Part shown: piece by piece, positions 23,496 through 34,516 of the stretch
Position numbering within the stretch: position 1 is the stretch's first letter
How the letters are laid out: each line of letters begins with the position of its first letter
NCBI GenBank assembly: GCA_018340375.1
Contig: JAFFJZ010000009.1
Location: forward strand, 11,920,501-11,984,500
DNA: 64,000 bases
Direction: 5' to 3'
DNA from: Gonatopus flavifemur
Taxonomy: Eukaryota; Arthropoda; Insecta; Hymenoptera; Dryinidae
Notes under the pieces: model-generated
What the model saw: the letters and a program-made list of their open reading frames with translations, nothing else
Database searches by the model: none
What the model was told of the DNA's origin: nothing
Translations under genes and position numbers: made by a program

Positions 23496-23804
23496 TTACA
23501 TTAGCCTGTAAGAGAACATACCACGACCAACAATCATATTTAACGTCATCGCAAAATTTGGAACTACATATACCGTTACTGGAAAATCTTCATTGTCCAT
23601 GGTTATTTTTGTGTCAAAACACCCCGAAGGGTTAATTTCAGATTGACCGAAACCGATTAGCGAGAGTCTTACTCTGCTCAAAGTGGGTAACTCTAACTCA
23701 TGATATATTCTTTCACACACAAACATGACGCGACTACCAGTATCAAAAAAAGCGCGGATCGTCTGACCACGGAGTTTTACATCTTCATACATACCTTCAT
23801 TCAA
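23496..23804 (-). pseudogene. gypsy aspartic protease region
   Basis: The minus-strand frame contains IRAFFDTGSRVMFV, the D-T-G-S active site of retroelement proteases. LIGFGQSEINPSG and MIVGRGMF follow; the latter lies where the conserved I-hydrophobic-G segment is expected. A one-frame shift near 23505 separates it from the RT frame at 23490, which otherwise continues directly. The zinc knuckles lie immediately upstream. Confidence 0.75.
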
Positions 23805-23956
23805 TGACGTTGCTATACTATTTACGATTGCTTCATTCCTACTATCACTTTTTCGCTTACCTTCAATATTGACATCACATTCGGTGGATATATGCCCAAA
23901 CCGATTGCATTTAAAACACTTCGGCCCAGTTGTTTTAGACTTACAGTCTCTAGATA

Positions 23957-25247
23957 CAGGTTGGTTGGAAAGTTCCTGCGCTCACCAAGAGATAGCACTG
24001 CTAGCTCAAAACTTTTTTTTTCTCAAGTTGGTATATCTGTCCTGAGAACACATGAAAAGTTACAAGTCATTCTGTCAATTCATTCTTTGTTTACAAGCCA
24101 TTTGAAGTTGACGTGTCATTGATTTTTCTTAATATGGAAAAAATTGAATATCGTGCAGTCATTAGATTCTTTATTTTGAAGGGTTTGAAAGCGAAGGAAA
24201 TTTATGAACAATTGTTAGAAGTGTATAAGGAGTCCTCACCTTCAAAACGCACCGTTGAATTTTGGGCTGGTGAATTTGAACGTGGTCGTACTAGCCTTGA
24301 AGACGATCCACGCGAAGGGCGACCAAAAACTGCAACCACAGCAGAAATCATTGAGCATGTACATAATATGGTTAGTGAAGATTCAAGTTTGACTAAGCGT
24401 GAAATTGCTAATGCCATAGGCATCTCAGACGAACGAGTACTCCATATTTTACATGAAGAATTACGTATGAAAAAACCTGTTTGAAAGTTAGTGCCGCAAA
24501 CGTTAACAATTCAACAAAAACTGGATCGAAAACAAATTTCTCAGCGTAATTTGGAGCGTTTTAAGCGGAATAAAACCGACTTCTTGCGTCGTTTTATAAC
24601 TATGGATGAGACTTGGATCTACCACCATGATCCTAAATTGAAACAAGAACGTTTACAGTGGACTGAAGCTGGTTGTTCAGCTCCAAAGCAGGTGAAGTCA
24701 CAACGATCAGCAAAGAAGGTTATGGCATCAGTTTTTTGGGATGCAAAAGCAATTTTGTTCATTGATTATCTTCAGAAAGGTAAAACAATCAACTCCAAAT
24801 GTTACTGCAGCCTTTTGGATCAGCTGGATGAAAAAATTCGTGAGAAAAGACCTGGTTTAAAGAAGAAAAAATTCATTTTTCATCAAGATAATGCACCTGC
24901 TCACAAAAGTGTTTTGACGATGGCTGAATTCAAAGAACTCAAGTACGAATTGCTTGAACATCCACCGTATTCGCCAGATTTGGCTCCTAGCGACTACTAT
25001 CTCTTCAGAAATCTCAAACAATTCCTTCGTGGAAAGCATTTTTCGTCGAATGAAGAGGCCATAGCAGCCGTAGACGGTTATTTTGCAGAGCTTCCGGAAA
25101 ACCATTATAAGGATGGGATAAAATTATTGGAAGATCATTGGAACAAGTGTATTGAGCTTCTAGGAGATTATATTGAATAAAAAAATATATTTCGTAACAA
25201 AAACAGTATTCTTTCATTTCGAGCGCAGAAACTTTTCAACCAACCTG
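23957..25247 (+). mobile_element. mariner transposon, 1291 bp, complete ends
   Basis: 27-bp terminal inverted repeats start CAGGTTGGTTGGAAAGTTCC (left) and CAGGTTGGTTGAAAAGTTTC (right, complement) and differ at only two positions. TA duplications lie at 23955-23956 and 25248-25249. Length, TIR size and TA target fit the mariner family. It inserted into gypsy Gag and is the most intact DNA transposon of the window. Confidence 0.95.
24134..25180 (+). pseudogene. mariner transposase with one internal stop
   Basis: The frame from the ATG at 24134 (MEKIEYRAV) to the TAA at 25178-25180 is 348 codons, the usual mariner size. An upstream ATG at 24113 adds seven residues and is less likely. The N-terminal helix-turn-helix includes SKRTVEFWAGEF and GRPKTAT. 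The catalytic triad is TMDETWIYHHD, FHQDNAPAHKS and YSPDLAPSDYYLF, with 34 residues between the last two aspartates (DD34D). The only lesion is TGA at 24482-24484 in the region between HTH and catalytic domain, just before KLVPQTL, which stands where WVPHxL is usual. This element may have been active recently. Confidence 0.9.
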
Positions 25248-25260
25248 TATATGTCCGGTG

Positions 25261-26700
25261 TCAACGCAATTGAAACACCGTGCATTTCACTCGAACCTCG
25301 GTCTTCTTCGACGTCTCGGGAATTGATGGTGTTCCTCTTGGTGTCGTTATTTTTCCTCGAATATTCCTAGAAGCCTGCGCTTGACTCGCCTGCCGAAATT
25401 CCTCGTAAGCTCGTAGACGTCCCTTAAAGTCACGCAGATTCTTTGCTCCATACAAAGTCACTTTGTTTTTTTCATCATCGGCAATTCCGCGGATCACATG
25501 TCGTATTAATGCCTCATCCTCGATGGTGCTTCTAGCTGACAACTCCTTCATAACAAGGTAATATTCTTGTGATTTCTCATTCTTCTTTCAGACAGCATTT
25601 GATGGAGTAGAGCACTATCCACTTTTGTAAAAAATTCATCTTCCAACATAGTTTCTAATGTCTCCCAATTTCTCAGGACGCCTTCACTTTGGATGTACAG
25701 TTTTGCCAGTCCTGTTAAAGATCGTTTGGCAAATATTAGTTTTTGCATTCCATTCCAATTGGAAAGTGCTGTTGTGTCTTCGAAGTCAGTGACCTAACAC
25801 TCCACAGGATACGCATCGCTGCCATCAAAAATTCGGATTGAATTTTCAATATCTCGGAATGTTGAAGAAAAAACATGACATCTGGCACCCGCAGTATTTT
25901 CTGCATTGCCGACACTGCCTGCAACTGGATTGTATCTTTCATCGCTGTCATCTTTACCAGCTCCATTATTTCCGACATCATTTTCATCATCATCAGAATC
26001 ATGATCATTCTGGCGAAGGTTTCCAAAATTTATTAAACTATCGCAAATTCGTTTCGCCATAACCTTTTTCGATCCTCTACATGGAAAGAACTCTGGACCT
26101 ACCGTAGTATGTGAGCCCGTCGCGCTATAGTAGCTTGGCTGCCCACATACGAGCGTAGTGCCGCTGTGTACCAAAGTTGATTCGACAGTCAGCCAATGTG
26201 GTATGACGGAGCGCCGAACTGAATTTGCTCCCGTGTAATACCACGATGGTATGGCTCAGGAGCGAACAGACTTTGACGCGCGAGTCAAAACAAACGAAGT
26301 ACGGCGGAGTGGAGAGCAGCGCGAGTACGCGCGTCGAGGCCTGTTTGCTCCTGAGCCATACCATCGTGGTATTACACGGGAGCAAATTCAGTTCGGCGCT
26401 TCGTCATACAACATTGGCTGACTGTCCAATCAACTATGGTACACAGCGGCACTACGCTCGTATGTGGGCAGCCAAGCTACTATAGTGCGATGGGCTCACA
26501 TACTACAGTAGCTCCAGAGTTCTTTCCGTGCATAATCTAAACAAAGAAGGTTACAGAGAGCAATCAGACCTCCCTCTGTGAAAGTTTCCCGAATGAATTG
26601 TATCTTGTTGTGATACTCGTCTTGCCCATCATGAAACTCGAATCCGGTAAAATTCCTCAGCCTTTCTCGATTTTTCCGATCACCAATATCACCAAATACT
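25261..26700 (-). pseudogene. gypsy Gag, several frame changes
   Basis: Minus-strand blocks in order: 26700-26531 with RLRNFTGFEFHDGQDEYHNK and LIALCNLLCLDY; the foldback insertion; 26079-25794 with RGSKKVMAKRICDSLINFG, an acidic linker and IRIFDGSDAYPVEC; 25748-25548 with LIFAKRSLTGLAKLYIQSEG and MLEDEFFTKVDSALLHQML; 25551-25261 with MKELSARSTIEDEALIRHVI and RLRAYEEFRQA. The KxVL/SAP-like helix pair followed by a retrotransposon Gag core fits the Ty3/gypsy group. Frame changes occur near 25795, 25750 and 25550. Confidence 0.7.
26080..26530. mobile_element. 451-bp foldback inside Gag
   Basis: CATGGAAAGAACTCTGG at 26080 mirrors CCAGAGTTCTTTCCGTG at 26530. Long arms of about 190 bp share GTAGTATGTGAGCCC, AGCTTGGCTGCCCACATACG and GCTCCCGTGTAATACCACGA. 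The two arms give the same false 86-residue peptide on opposite strands. Flanks are TA (left) and CA (right). Setting the insert and one dinucleotide aside, the Gag frame runs straight through (LDY then RGSKKV). Confidence 0.9.
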
Positions 26701-29700
26701 CATCATCATCATGAAGTAATCAGTCTTATGACTGGTTTGATGAAATCGTCCAACCCTGTCTATTATCCGGTAACCGCTCAATTTCTGCATATCTACGGCA
26801 ACCCTTATCTTGTATAATTTGCTTCATATAACTCAATCCAGGTCTACCTCTTCGAGTTTTACCATTCATTTTTCCTTCCAATATTGTTTTCAATAAGCTA
26901 TCATGCCTCAATATGTGTCCTATCAGATTACTTCTTCTTTTCACGACCTGTCTCAAGAGACTTCTTTTTTCATTTACCGTCTCAAGTACTTCTTCATTTC
27001 TTACTTTCTCTATCCACTTTATTCTAAGCATCTTTCTATAACACCACATTTCAAAAGCTTCAAGTCTTCGTTGGTCCGTTTTTCCAATTGTCCAAGTTTC
27101 GCAACCATATAATGCTGTGCTCCAAACGTAACTCTTCAAGAATTTCTTCCTTACTGCTAAGCTAATATTCTTCGAACATAGTAACTGTTTCTTTTGGTGG
27201 AAAGCCTATTTCCCTTGTGCTATTCTTGCTCTTATATCTCTTTCGCTTTTGCCGTTCTCTGTAATTATGCTCCCTAGATATTTAAATTCTTCGACTTGCT
27301 GAATTGTCTCTGCATCTATTTTGATTTCCGTTCTTCTTGATTTGTGCGCTGTTGTACAAATCATGAATTTTGTTTTGTCCTTATTTATATTTATAAAATA
27401 TTTGTCTAGTAATATTTTTTTCATAGTGTTGAGAGTATTTTCGAACTCAGCACCACTCGTAGCTAATATAGCTATGTCATCCGCAAATCTCAACATGCTT
27501 ACATTTTCACCTTGAATCTGTAATTTCAATTGCACTTGTTCCTTCACTCAGTTCATCGCTTCTTCTATATACAAATTGAAAATCAATGGCGATAGTGAGC
27601 ATCCTTGTCTCACCCCTCTTCTAATTTGTGCTTCTCCTTTTTGACCCTCTATTTCTATTATTGCGGTTTGATTCTTATATGATTCATATATTATTCTTCT
27701 ATCCCTGGAATTGATTCCTAACTTTTTCAAAATCGTAAACACCTTCTTCCAATCAACATTATCGAATGCTTTTTGTATATCTACAAAACCTATATACACA
27801 GACTTTTTTACCTCTAGACTTTTCTCTACTACTGTTCTCAGTGCTAATATTGCTTCTCGCGTTTCCCTATTTTTCCTAAAACCGAACTGATCTTCTGCTA
27901 ATCTACTCTCTATTTGATTCTCTATTCTCCTGTATATGATTTTTGTCGGTATTTTCGAAGCATGTGAAGTTAAACTCATCGTTCTGTAGTTCTCGCATTT
28001 GTCTGCTCCTTGTTTTTTTGGGATGGTGACAATTTTATTCTTCCGGTACTCCGCCTATTTCGTACATATCTCTGACCAATTCAAACAGTGCGTCACGAGT
28101 TCCCTGACTGGAGGCTGTGATAAGGTCCGCACTTATGCCATCTGTTCCTGGCGCTTTATTATTTTCCAATTCTTTCAAAGCCCTGTCGAATTCTGATCTC
28201 AAAATTGAATCTCCCAATTCTTCTTCATCGACATCTCCCTCCCTCTCTAAGAATCCCATATTATCGCCTCCTTTATACAGATCTTCTGAATGATTAATCC
28301 ATTGTTCTATTTTTTCCTCCGTTCTTATCAATTGTCTTCCTAGAGAATTTTTGATCTCACTGCTTCTAGATTTCATTTGTCCAAAAAATCTCTCAACAAT
28401 CCTATATGCCTCATCAATTTCTCCCAAATTTAATCTCACTTCTATATCTTGACATTTCCCCTTCAACCATTGTTCTTTTGCTTTCCTTGATTCTCTGATT
28501 ATTTTGTTCCTCAGTGCCTTGTATGTCTGCTGATCTTGTTCACTATTCTTATTCTTGTATTTCCTCCTTCCATTGATTAAATCGAGAATTTCTTCTGTTA
28601 TCCATGGTCTCTTAGGATCTATCCCATCGTTCTTCAAAATTTCATCTGCACATTGCTCTATGTTCCTCTTCATATTTGTCCATCTACTCTCTATTTCCAA
28701 GTCTTTCTCTCGTCGATCCCCCAATTTTTCGTCCAACATCGCTTTGAATGCGTCCTGTGTTTTTCCTCGTTTGAGATTCTTCAAATTCCATCTTTTTCGC
28801 ATTTTCCTTTTCTTTTTCAGAGCTTTGAATTTCAGAGAACATTTCATCAGCAACATATTGTGATCACTATCCATATAGGATAAGTTTTACAGCTTTTCAA
28901 TTGGTTTCTAAATCTTTGTTTCACTAATATGTAATCAATTTGATATCTTGCTGTATCTCCTGGCATTTCCCAAGTATAGATTCTTCTTGGATGATTTTTG
29001 AATAATGTGTTGGTGATAACCATTTTATGACTCTCGCAGAATTCGATTAAACGTTGTCCCCTTTCATTTATTTTTCCTAACGCAAAATCTCCTATTATGT
29101 TGGCCTCTTCTCTTTGCCTTACTACCGCATTCCAGTCGCCCACGATCATCAAATTTTCTTCTCCCTTCACATATTCTATCACTTCTTCTATCATCGTACG
29201 TTTTTGCGATATCCTCCTCTGAGTATGCAGATGTGGGCATGTATACTTGGACTATAACAGTGTCTACCGGTTTTGTTCTAACTCTGACCATCATTACGCG
29301 TCCGCTATGTTGCAGATAATTTTCTATCCTATTCCCTACCCTCTTATGCATTATGATTCCCACACCTGCATTACCATTCTTCGATCCTGTGTGAATGATT
29401 CTATAATCCCCACTCCAGAAATCCCCTCTTCGCGGCCATCTCATTTCACTCATTCCCATTACATCGATACCCAACCTCTTCATTTCCAGTTTCAAATTTT
29501 CTAATTTTCCTGTTTGTCTCAGTGATCTAACATTCCACGCTCCGACTCGAAGAATGTTCTCTTCCTTCCCTATCTTCTTTGGGTTTCTATCTTGTTTGAT
29601 GAGGTTCTCTCGAGCAGCCTCCACCCGGAGATCCGAACGGGAGGCTATTTCACCTCCGGGATATTCCACCCAAGGGGACGCCATCATGTTGTTGTTGTTG

Positions 29701-29702
29701 CT
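26701..29702 (-). mobile_element. RTE-like non-LTR retrotransposon, copy 2 (full length)
   Basis: The 3' end carries the same CATCATCATCATGAAGTAAT tail as copy 1. The 5' end shows AACAACAACAACATGATGGC immediately before the ORF start. The length of about 3.0 kb suits a complete RTE-type element. It lies within the Gag or leader region of the gypsy element. The target duplication is not clear. Confidence 0.85.
26726..29687 (-). pseudogene. RTE-like endonuclease/reverse transcriptase, decayed
   Basis: From 29687 the frame reads MMASPWVEYPGGEIASRSDL, then the endonuclease start LRVGAWNVRSLRQTGKLENL and GMSEMRWPRRGDFWSGDYR. A frame change near 29190 precedes GDWNAVVRQRE. A 7-base deletion relative to copy 1 near 28880 breaks the region just after SDHNML-like sequence, and another deletion lies near 28040. 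The RT boxes FVDIQKAFDNVDW, GVRQGCSLSPL and LRFADDIAIL survive. Two nonsense changes follow (near 27548 after EEAMN and near 27206 after RIAQGK), both at codons that are open in copy 1. The C-terminus ends at 26726. Five lesions mark it as older than copy 1. Confidence 0.85.
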
Positions 29703-30046
29703 TTTTTTCCAATAAATCCAAATTCAAAATTTCAGGTTTGGAGAAACGATTTCATTTCCTCGGGAATTGAAAGATGTCAAGGAAGGTAGTTTCCCCTTGC
29801 TTCTCCTCCGTTTCTGCCGATGTTCCCGGCGTTGGGATGATTCAGTTTCTCTCAGTTCGTATTCTCCCTCTCGAGTAGTCTTTTCCACCCGAAAAAGAGA
29901 CCCAAATCTGAGATACTTATCCTCCCCACCACGTAAAGGAAGCAGATACTACCAAGGATGGATGAAAAGGATATCAAGGACAGGTATCAAGAATATCCCC
30001 CTGGAAGACCCGCAATCATCCCACGGGGAGGCACCAAATACTATTT
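29703..30046 (-). other. gypsy leader / Gag start with primer-site-like TGG
   Basis: On the minus strand 30046 begins TATTTGGTGCCTCCCCGTGG, and TGG followed by a GC-rich run is the form of a tRNA primer-binding site next to a 5' LTR. The rest up to the RTE has no clear frame. Upstream sequence does not match the presumed 3' LTR, so this assignment is tentative. Confidence 0.35.
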
Positions 30047-30445
30047 GATGAAAAACTTGAATCACTTTTTTCGAAGCAGTGGCAATATTCTTTTCGATTT
30101 TTACATTTTACTTTGAATACTCCATTGTTCTCAAATAAACTCTGAGCACGTCACTGGTATTTCACACTATTGTTACTGTAAACACACACCGTCTAACCTG
30201 TTTTCACGAATGCGAAATACCATTCGCATCCTTTGAATAATTATACAGCTACGCGTTTTACTCTTCAACCAGATCGATCTTTTTTCAATCGAATTTTTCT
30301 CTATGATTACAATACCTGTTTCATGTTATTACACTTATGATGTCATCTGATGTCCATTTCATCAGTTCAGATAACACAAAATATATTCTATATCACACAA
30401 AATATTATGACGATACAGTAGGAGTGCTTTCGATCGTCTCAGAAT
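30047..30445. other. no feature recognised
   Basis: AT-rich sequence where a 5' LTR would be expected. It shows no similarity to 20160-20403 and no coding pattern. Confidence 0.35.
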
Positions 30446-32107
30446 CAGGGACGGTACGAAAGTAACGTTTCTTTTTCTTTCGTTACTATGGAAATAACGA
30501 AAAATTCCGTTCCAATTTCCTCTCTTTTTTCGAGAACAGAAACGATAGTCAAAATACATTTCGTTCCTGTTCTCAAGGAACGTAACGAAACGAAACATAT
30601 CGCGAATAACGTTACTCGCAAAATAACCAAACTGACTGTGAACGAAGAATCAGAACCGAAAGTATCGTTCCATTCTGTTCCGTCACCATAGATATAACGA
30701 TAAATTGCGTTTTCGTCTCATTTCGTTCCTCATTACCAGAAATGAAAATCAATGTCAATTTCGTTTCTTTCATCAATAAATTTCAGGGAACAATTTATTG
30801 TGAATAACCTTATTCAGAAAATTATCAACTCTCATATGAACTGGATGATCGGAGACCCCAAATTTCGAGGATGGAATTATAGTGTTGAGGTGAAAATACA
30901 TGCGTGCGTCTTCTGCATGCCATATCATTAGATGAAAAGGGAAGTCTTAAGGAAAAGCATGTCACGTCTTCGTTCATCCGAAGATGTCGCATGCAGTAAA
31001 CGCACACATGTGATAAGAAATTTATGATAATACATGCAGTTAACGCAAGCACGTATTTTCACCTCAAGTCTCCAGAATTGTTGTGTTTGGAGAAAATTAT
31101 CGTGTTCTCAGGTTGTTTCTCCATGAACCAAAAATTCTACGGGGTTTTATCAAAGGATTTGGGTGCCCTCCGATTTTGCCTCCTATCTCTTTTTCTGAAA
31201 ACTGCAACCCTAGGGAATCAGGGTATATTGAAAAGGGACCAAAAATTGTGATTTCCCTTTGGTTACATTTTAGTGAGAAAAGTTGGTTTTGGTAACTCGA
31301 TGGTCGTTTGAGACGTTTTTTCATTACAAATTCACCAAACTCCAACCAATAATGTTCCTTTGATGACTTTTTGGATCTTTACTAGTTTTCTTTTTTTATC
31401 AATTTTCACCTCAAAAATACAAACAAAATTTCAAAACCGAACCAAAGGTTTTCGGACAACTTGTGGTAACACTTTTGGTTCAAGTGACCATTATTTCTTG
31501 ATCACAAATCAGTCATTATGTGATAAAAGCCATCTTGATGACCATTTTCTGACCAGGTTTTCACCAATCCGAAAAATAACCAAAAGTAAACCACAAAAAT
31601 TGGTCAATTCAGAATCGTCAGGGAGGTCATGGGAGTGTCTTGCTCATGGTGTAAAAGAAAGTTGTTGCAACTAGACGGTTTGTTACTACATTTTGTGAAG
31701 CCCCCGTGTCACGTTTCTGAACTGGATCACCAGATGTCTTTGAAACAAAAAGTGGAATTTTTGACCTTTTCTGTTACAAACTGTTACAAACATTGTATGT
31801 TTATGGTTAATACCCAAGGGATTATGAGAATATTCAATCGAAATTTATTCATTTCGTTACGTTTCTTAGCAACAGAACCAAAATTCAATATTATATTTCG
31901 GTTCTGTTATCTAGAACCACAGAAACGATAGTGTTTTGTCATTTTTTCCGTCACGTTCTTCTGAATAACGTTGATAATGATTCATTTCGTTCCTCAGGTT
32001 ACCTGATCACAGAACCGGAAGTCAACATCGACTCTTGGTACTGTTGCCTAATAACGTAACAAAAGGGCAGGATTTTGTTTTTTCGTTTCGTTACGTTCTG
32101 GTCCCTG
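30446..32107. mobile_element. hAT-like non-autonomous element, 1662 bp, 8-bp target duplication
   Basis: The left end CAGGGACGGTACGAAAGTAA mirrors the right end GTTACGTTCTGGTCCCTG. The flanks CTCAGAAT (30438-30445) and CTCAAAAT (32108-32115) form an 8-bp duplication with one change. Both ends are rich in AACGAAACG-type words and share CAGAACCG and AACGATAG blocks. No transposase is present. A 173-bp foldback sits at 30895-31067. Confidence 0.75.
30895..31067. mobile_element. 173-bp foldback, TTGAGGTGAAAATAC ends
   Basis: TTGAGGTGAAAATACATGCG mirrors GCACGTATTTTCACCTCAA. Inner arms share ATGCAG and AACGCA-type words with some asymmetry. It lies inside the hAT-like element and is non-coding. 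Confidence 0.7.
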
Positions 32108-32300
32108 CTCAAAATTCAAACCCACGTCTCCTTTACAACCGATCGAAAGAGTATAGGAATATTTGGTAATTGTTTCATTATTGTTAAAAATTTGACCTAG
32201 ATCTGCATCTGAAGAAATCGGAAACCACTGATGGCTATGTTGAAAACACCCTTGATAGAATCAAATCTCTCTCTCAAAAATCCCCAATGGTGCAACCTCA

Positions 32301-32459
32301 GGAAAAGTGGGAATTTCACTATAGTAGAATGAAAACCAATCCTCATAGAGTGAGGATTCACTTTGAAATTCAAAGTGATTTCTCACTCTCATGCGACGTA
32401 TACATTTTTCATTTTATAAGTCATTTTCCACTCTATAAGAATGGAATTTCCACTCTTCC
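32301..32459. repeat. 159-bp foldback
   Basis: GGAAAAGTGGGAATTTCACT at 32301 pairs with AATGGAATTTCCACTCTTCC at 32459. The centre is a tighter hairpin with TCACTTTGAAATTCAAAGTGA. Non-coding. Confidence 0.65.
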
Positions 32460-32957
32460 CGGAATCGCACAATTTCAACTGTTCAATCAATAAAGTGAAA
32501 CATCCCCCCAAATATTTCAGTCAAGATTCACGTATTTCCAATATATCGTGAGATTCACAAATTACACAGGTAAATATATTTATCAATACTGGGAATAATT
32601 ATTCAATACTTTTTATTTATTTTGAGTCGTCATGAACGTTTCAATCGGATGAATGATTGTATTCCCTCTGAATTGTGGTATATACATCATAGAATAAATT
32701 TTTATGCTCCATTTCATATTTGATATGTGAACTATGCAACAAGAACTCCATATAATTTTGAGGTTTCCTCCATTTTTATCTATGCCGTCCAAAATGCAAA
32801 TGGCAATTGTGGTCTTCTGCTCGTCATAACGATTTTCATTCATTTTCCATTCCGTGTATAATAGAGATCAGTATGCGGGTCTCTCTATCTTTCTAAAGGT
32901 ACGTGTGCATAAAGATATAAATATGGAGAAGGAGAGTTATAAAAAATCTGTAGAAGC

Positions 32958-33290
32958 CCTTGTGGAAATGAATCATATATGACCCATATATGACCCATGT
33001 ATGATTCCCACAAAACATATGTGACCATATATGCCCCATATATGCCGCGTATATGACACATATATGACCCATATACGACCCATATACGACCCATATATGA
33101 CCCATATACAACCCATATATGACCCATATACGACCCATATATGACCCATATATGACCCATATATGCCCCATATATGTGGCCGAAGCCTCATCAGTGATAC
33201 ATATAAAGCATATATGGTACCGCGCGCAACATACATGTTTGCAGGAAACGGTCAAAAACATATATGATTCATATTTGGTATAATTATTTG
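32958..33290. repeat. CATATAYGACC array, 11-bp period
   Basis: After an end-like CCCTTGTGGAAATGAATC, the sequence repeats CATATATGACC or CATATACGACC about every 11 bases from about 32974 to 33175. Looser CATATATG words follow to about 33265. The minus strand gives false repetitive peptides (MGHIWVIYGSY). The left end matches the CCCTNGTRRAAA group and the array at 38327-38412; no matching right end is visible. Confidence 0.75.
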
Positions 33291-33424
33291 CTATGTATGG
33301 ATCATTTCATATCGGATTTTCCAAGATTCCATAAATATTTTTGAAATGCTTATCCCGGATTCTTTGTTGACAAATTTGAGATACGCATCATTTGTTTTTT
33401 CTTTCCTTATTCTATTATGATTTC

Positions 33425-33596
33425 GGTAGGGGGTCTTTTTGCCGAAAAAGTTTTTCGCCGAATAAACTTAATTCGACAATTGCTAGTCATTTCTAGAGAT
33501 CACTATGGAATCTCCTAGTGATCTCTAGAGGTGACTATCGATTGTCAAATCACAGTGTATTCGGCGAGAACGTTTTCGGCAAAAAGACCCCCTACC
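33425..33596. mobile_element. 172-bp foldback with GGTAGGGGGTC ends
   Basis: GGTAGGGGGTCTTTTTGCCG mirrors GGCAAAAAGACCCCCTACC. Inner arms include TTCGCCGAATA and CTAGAGATCACTA-type pairs. Non-coding. Confidence 0.85.
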
Positions 33597-34370
33597 TATG
33601 ATTTCAGATTCACAACATATGTGGAAGTTCTCGGTTTCTAAGACCCACTTTTTTTCAACTGCCTGTATCTTGGAAAGCTTTCAATACAAAAAATTATTAC
33701 CAAGGCATGGAACTTAGGATTTTGCCTCAACTTTTCACAAAGTCAAGAGAAAATTCCTTTCCAAGGACGTATTTTGCCGTAATTCGACGATGGAAGTGAG
33801 AAGACTATTTCATTCAAATTCGAATACGTTTGATTTTCAAATTCCACAAGCAGAACTACTTTCTGGAACATAACGATAATTTTCGTTTCGTTTTCGAAAA
33901 TGTTACTCCACGGCATTCGAGAGATCTAGACAAAACAAGGGCGGCCTGAGAACTCCGCGTGCTCGATTATCCAAGATTTGTAATGCAGCATAGATACGAG
34001 ACATTTCATGGACGGATTGATGTGTAATTTCAAGTTATTGAGTTATCTTTTTTGTCCCGTTTTATTCATATTTCTTGAATGTCGTAGAAAATTACCATTT
34101 CCATAACTGAACCAAAAGTATTGCTATGCACCATAGATCGATCGTGTTTGTCAAATAAAAAATTAACCCGTTAAGGTCACATTCAAAGTACTTACGTGCA
34201 GGTTACACAGCGTCTTTCGGATCCCAAACCAAAACATCAGATGCCATCCACGCAGTCTTTCAAATATATTTGCAGATTTCTTGGTAAAATTTACATTTCG
34301 GTGTCTTTGACAATAACAGAAGGCAGCACAAATTAAAATTCACGACAAGCACTGTAAGCTACCCTGACGA
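33597..34370. other. no feature recognised
   Basis: AT-rich single-copy-looking sequence without a plausible frame, hairpin or repeat copy. Confidence 0.35.
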
Positions 34371-34372
34371 AA

Positions 34373-34516
34373 ATTTTGGTCATAATTTCTCATAATTTCT
34401 CATTGTCCCAATTCATGGAGAAAATATGAGAAAGAACAATAGAATTCCTCATGTTTTCTCCATGAATTGGGACGATGAAAAATTATGAGGAATTATGACA
34501 AAAATTTTCGTCAAGG
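34373..34516. mobile_element. 144-bp foldback MITE, TA flanked
   Basis: CCCTGACGAAAATTTTGGTC mirrors GACAAAAATTTTCGTCAAGG, with TA at 34371-34372 and 34517-34518. The arms continue through TCATAATT and CCAATTCATGGAGAAAA. Non-coding. Confidence 0.8.

Larger units (their letters stand above)
23860..25290 (-). pseudogene. Gag zinc knuckles, one intact and one split by mariner
   Basis: On the minus strand near 23930-23885 the sequence reads CFKCNRFGHISTEC, a C-x2-C-x4-H-x4-C knuckle typical of Gag. A second knuckle of the same spacing lies just upstream, but the mariner at 23957-25247 cuts it between its histidine side and its last cysteine. With the mariner and one TA copy set aside, the two halves are in register. 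A separate frame change lies just upstream, near 25280. Confidence 0.7.
20160..30046 (-). mobile_element. Ty3/gypsy LTR retrotransposon, heavily interrupted
   Basis: On the minus strand from 30046 the order is leader with primer-site-like TGG, Gag, zinc knuckles, protease, reverse transcriptase, RNase H, integrase and a short 3' LTR. The protease-RT-RNaseH-integrase order defines the Ty3/gypsy group. Insertions from high to low coordinate are RTE copy 2 (26701-29702), a foldback (26080-26530), a mariner (23957-25247) and a CATATATG MITE (21347-21754). Removing them leaves roughly 4.7 kb. Several frame changes and stops mean it is dead. The 5' LTR is not visible beyond 30046, so it is truncated or its LTR has been replaced. 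Confidence 0.8.

Noticed and set aside
26125..26485. Two matching 86-codon ORFs on opposite strands
   Set aside because: They are the two arms of one foldback read in opposite directions, not a gene pair.
30047..30445. A 5' LTR for the gypsy element
   Set aside because: No similarity to the presumed 3' LTR at 20160-20403; only a TGG primer-site-like sequence at 30040 hints at its former position.
32885..33261. Repetitive MGHIWVIYGSY-type ORFs that look like a tandem-repeat protein
   Set aside because: They are produced by the 11-bp CATATAYGACC array in several frames at once; no start context or domain.
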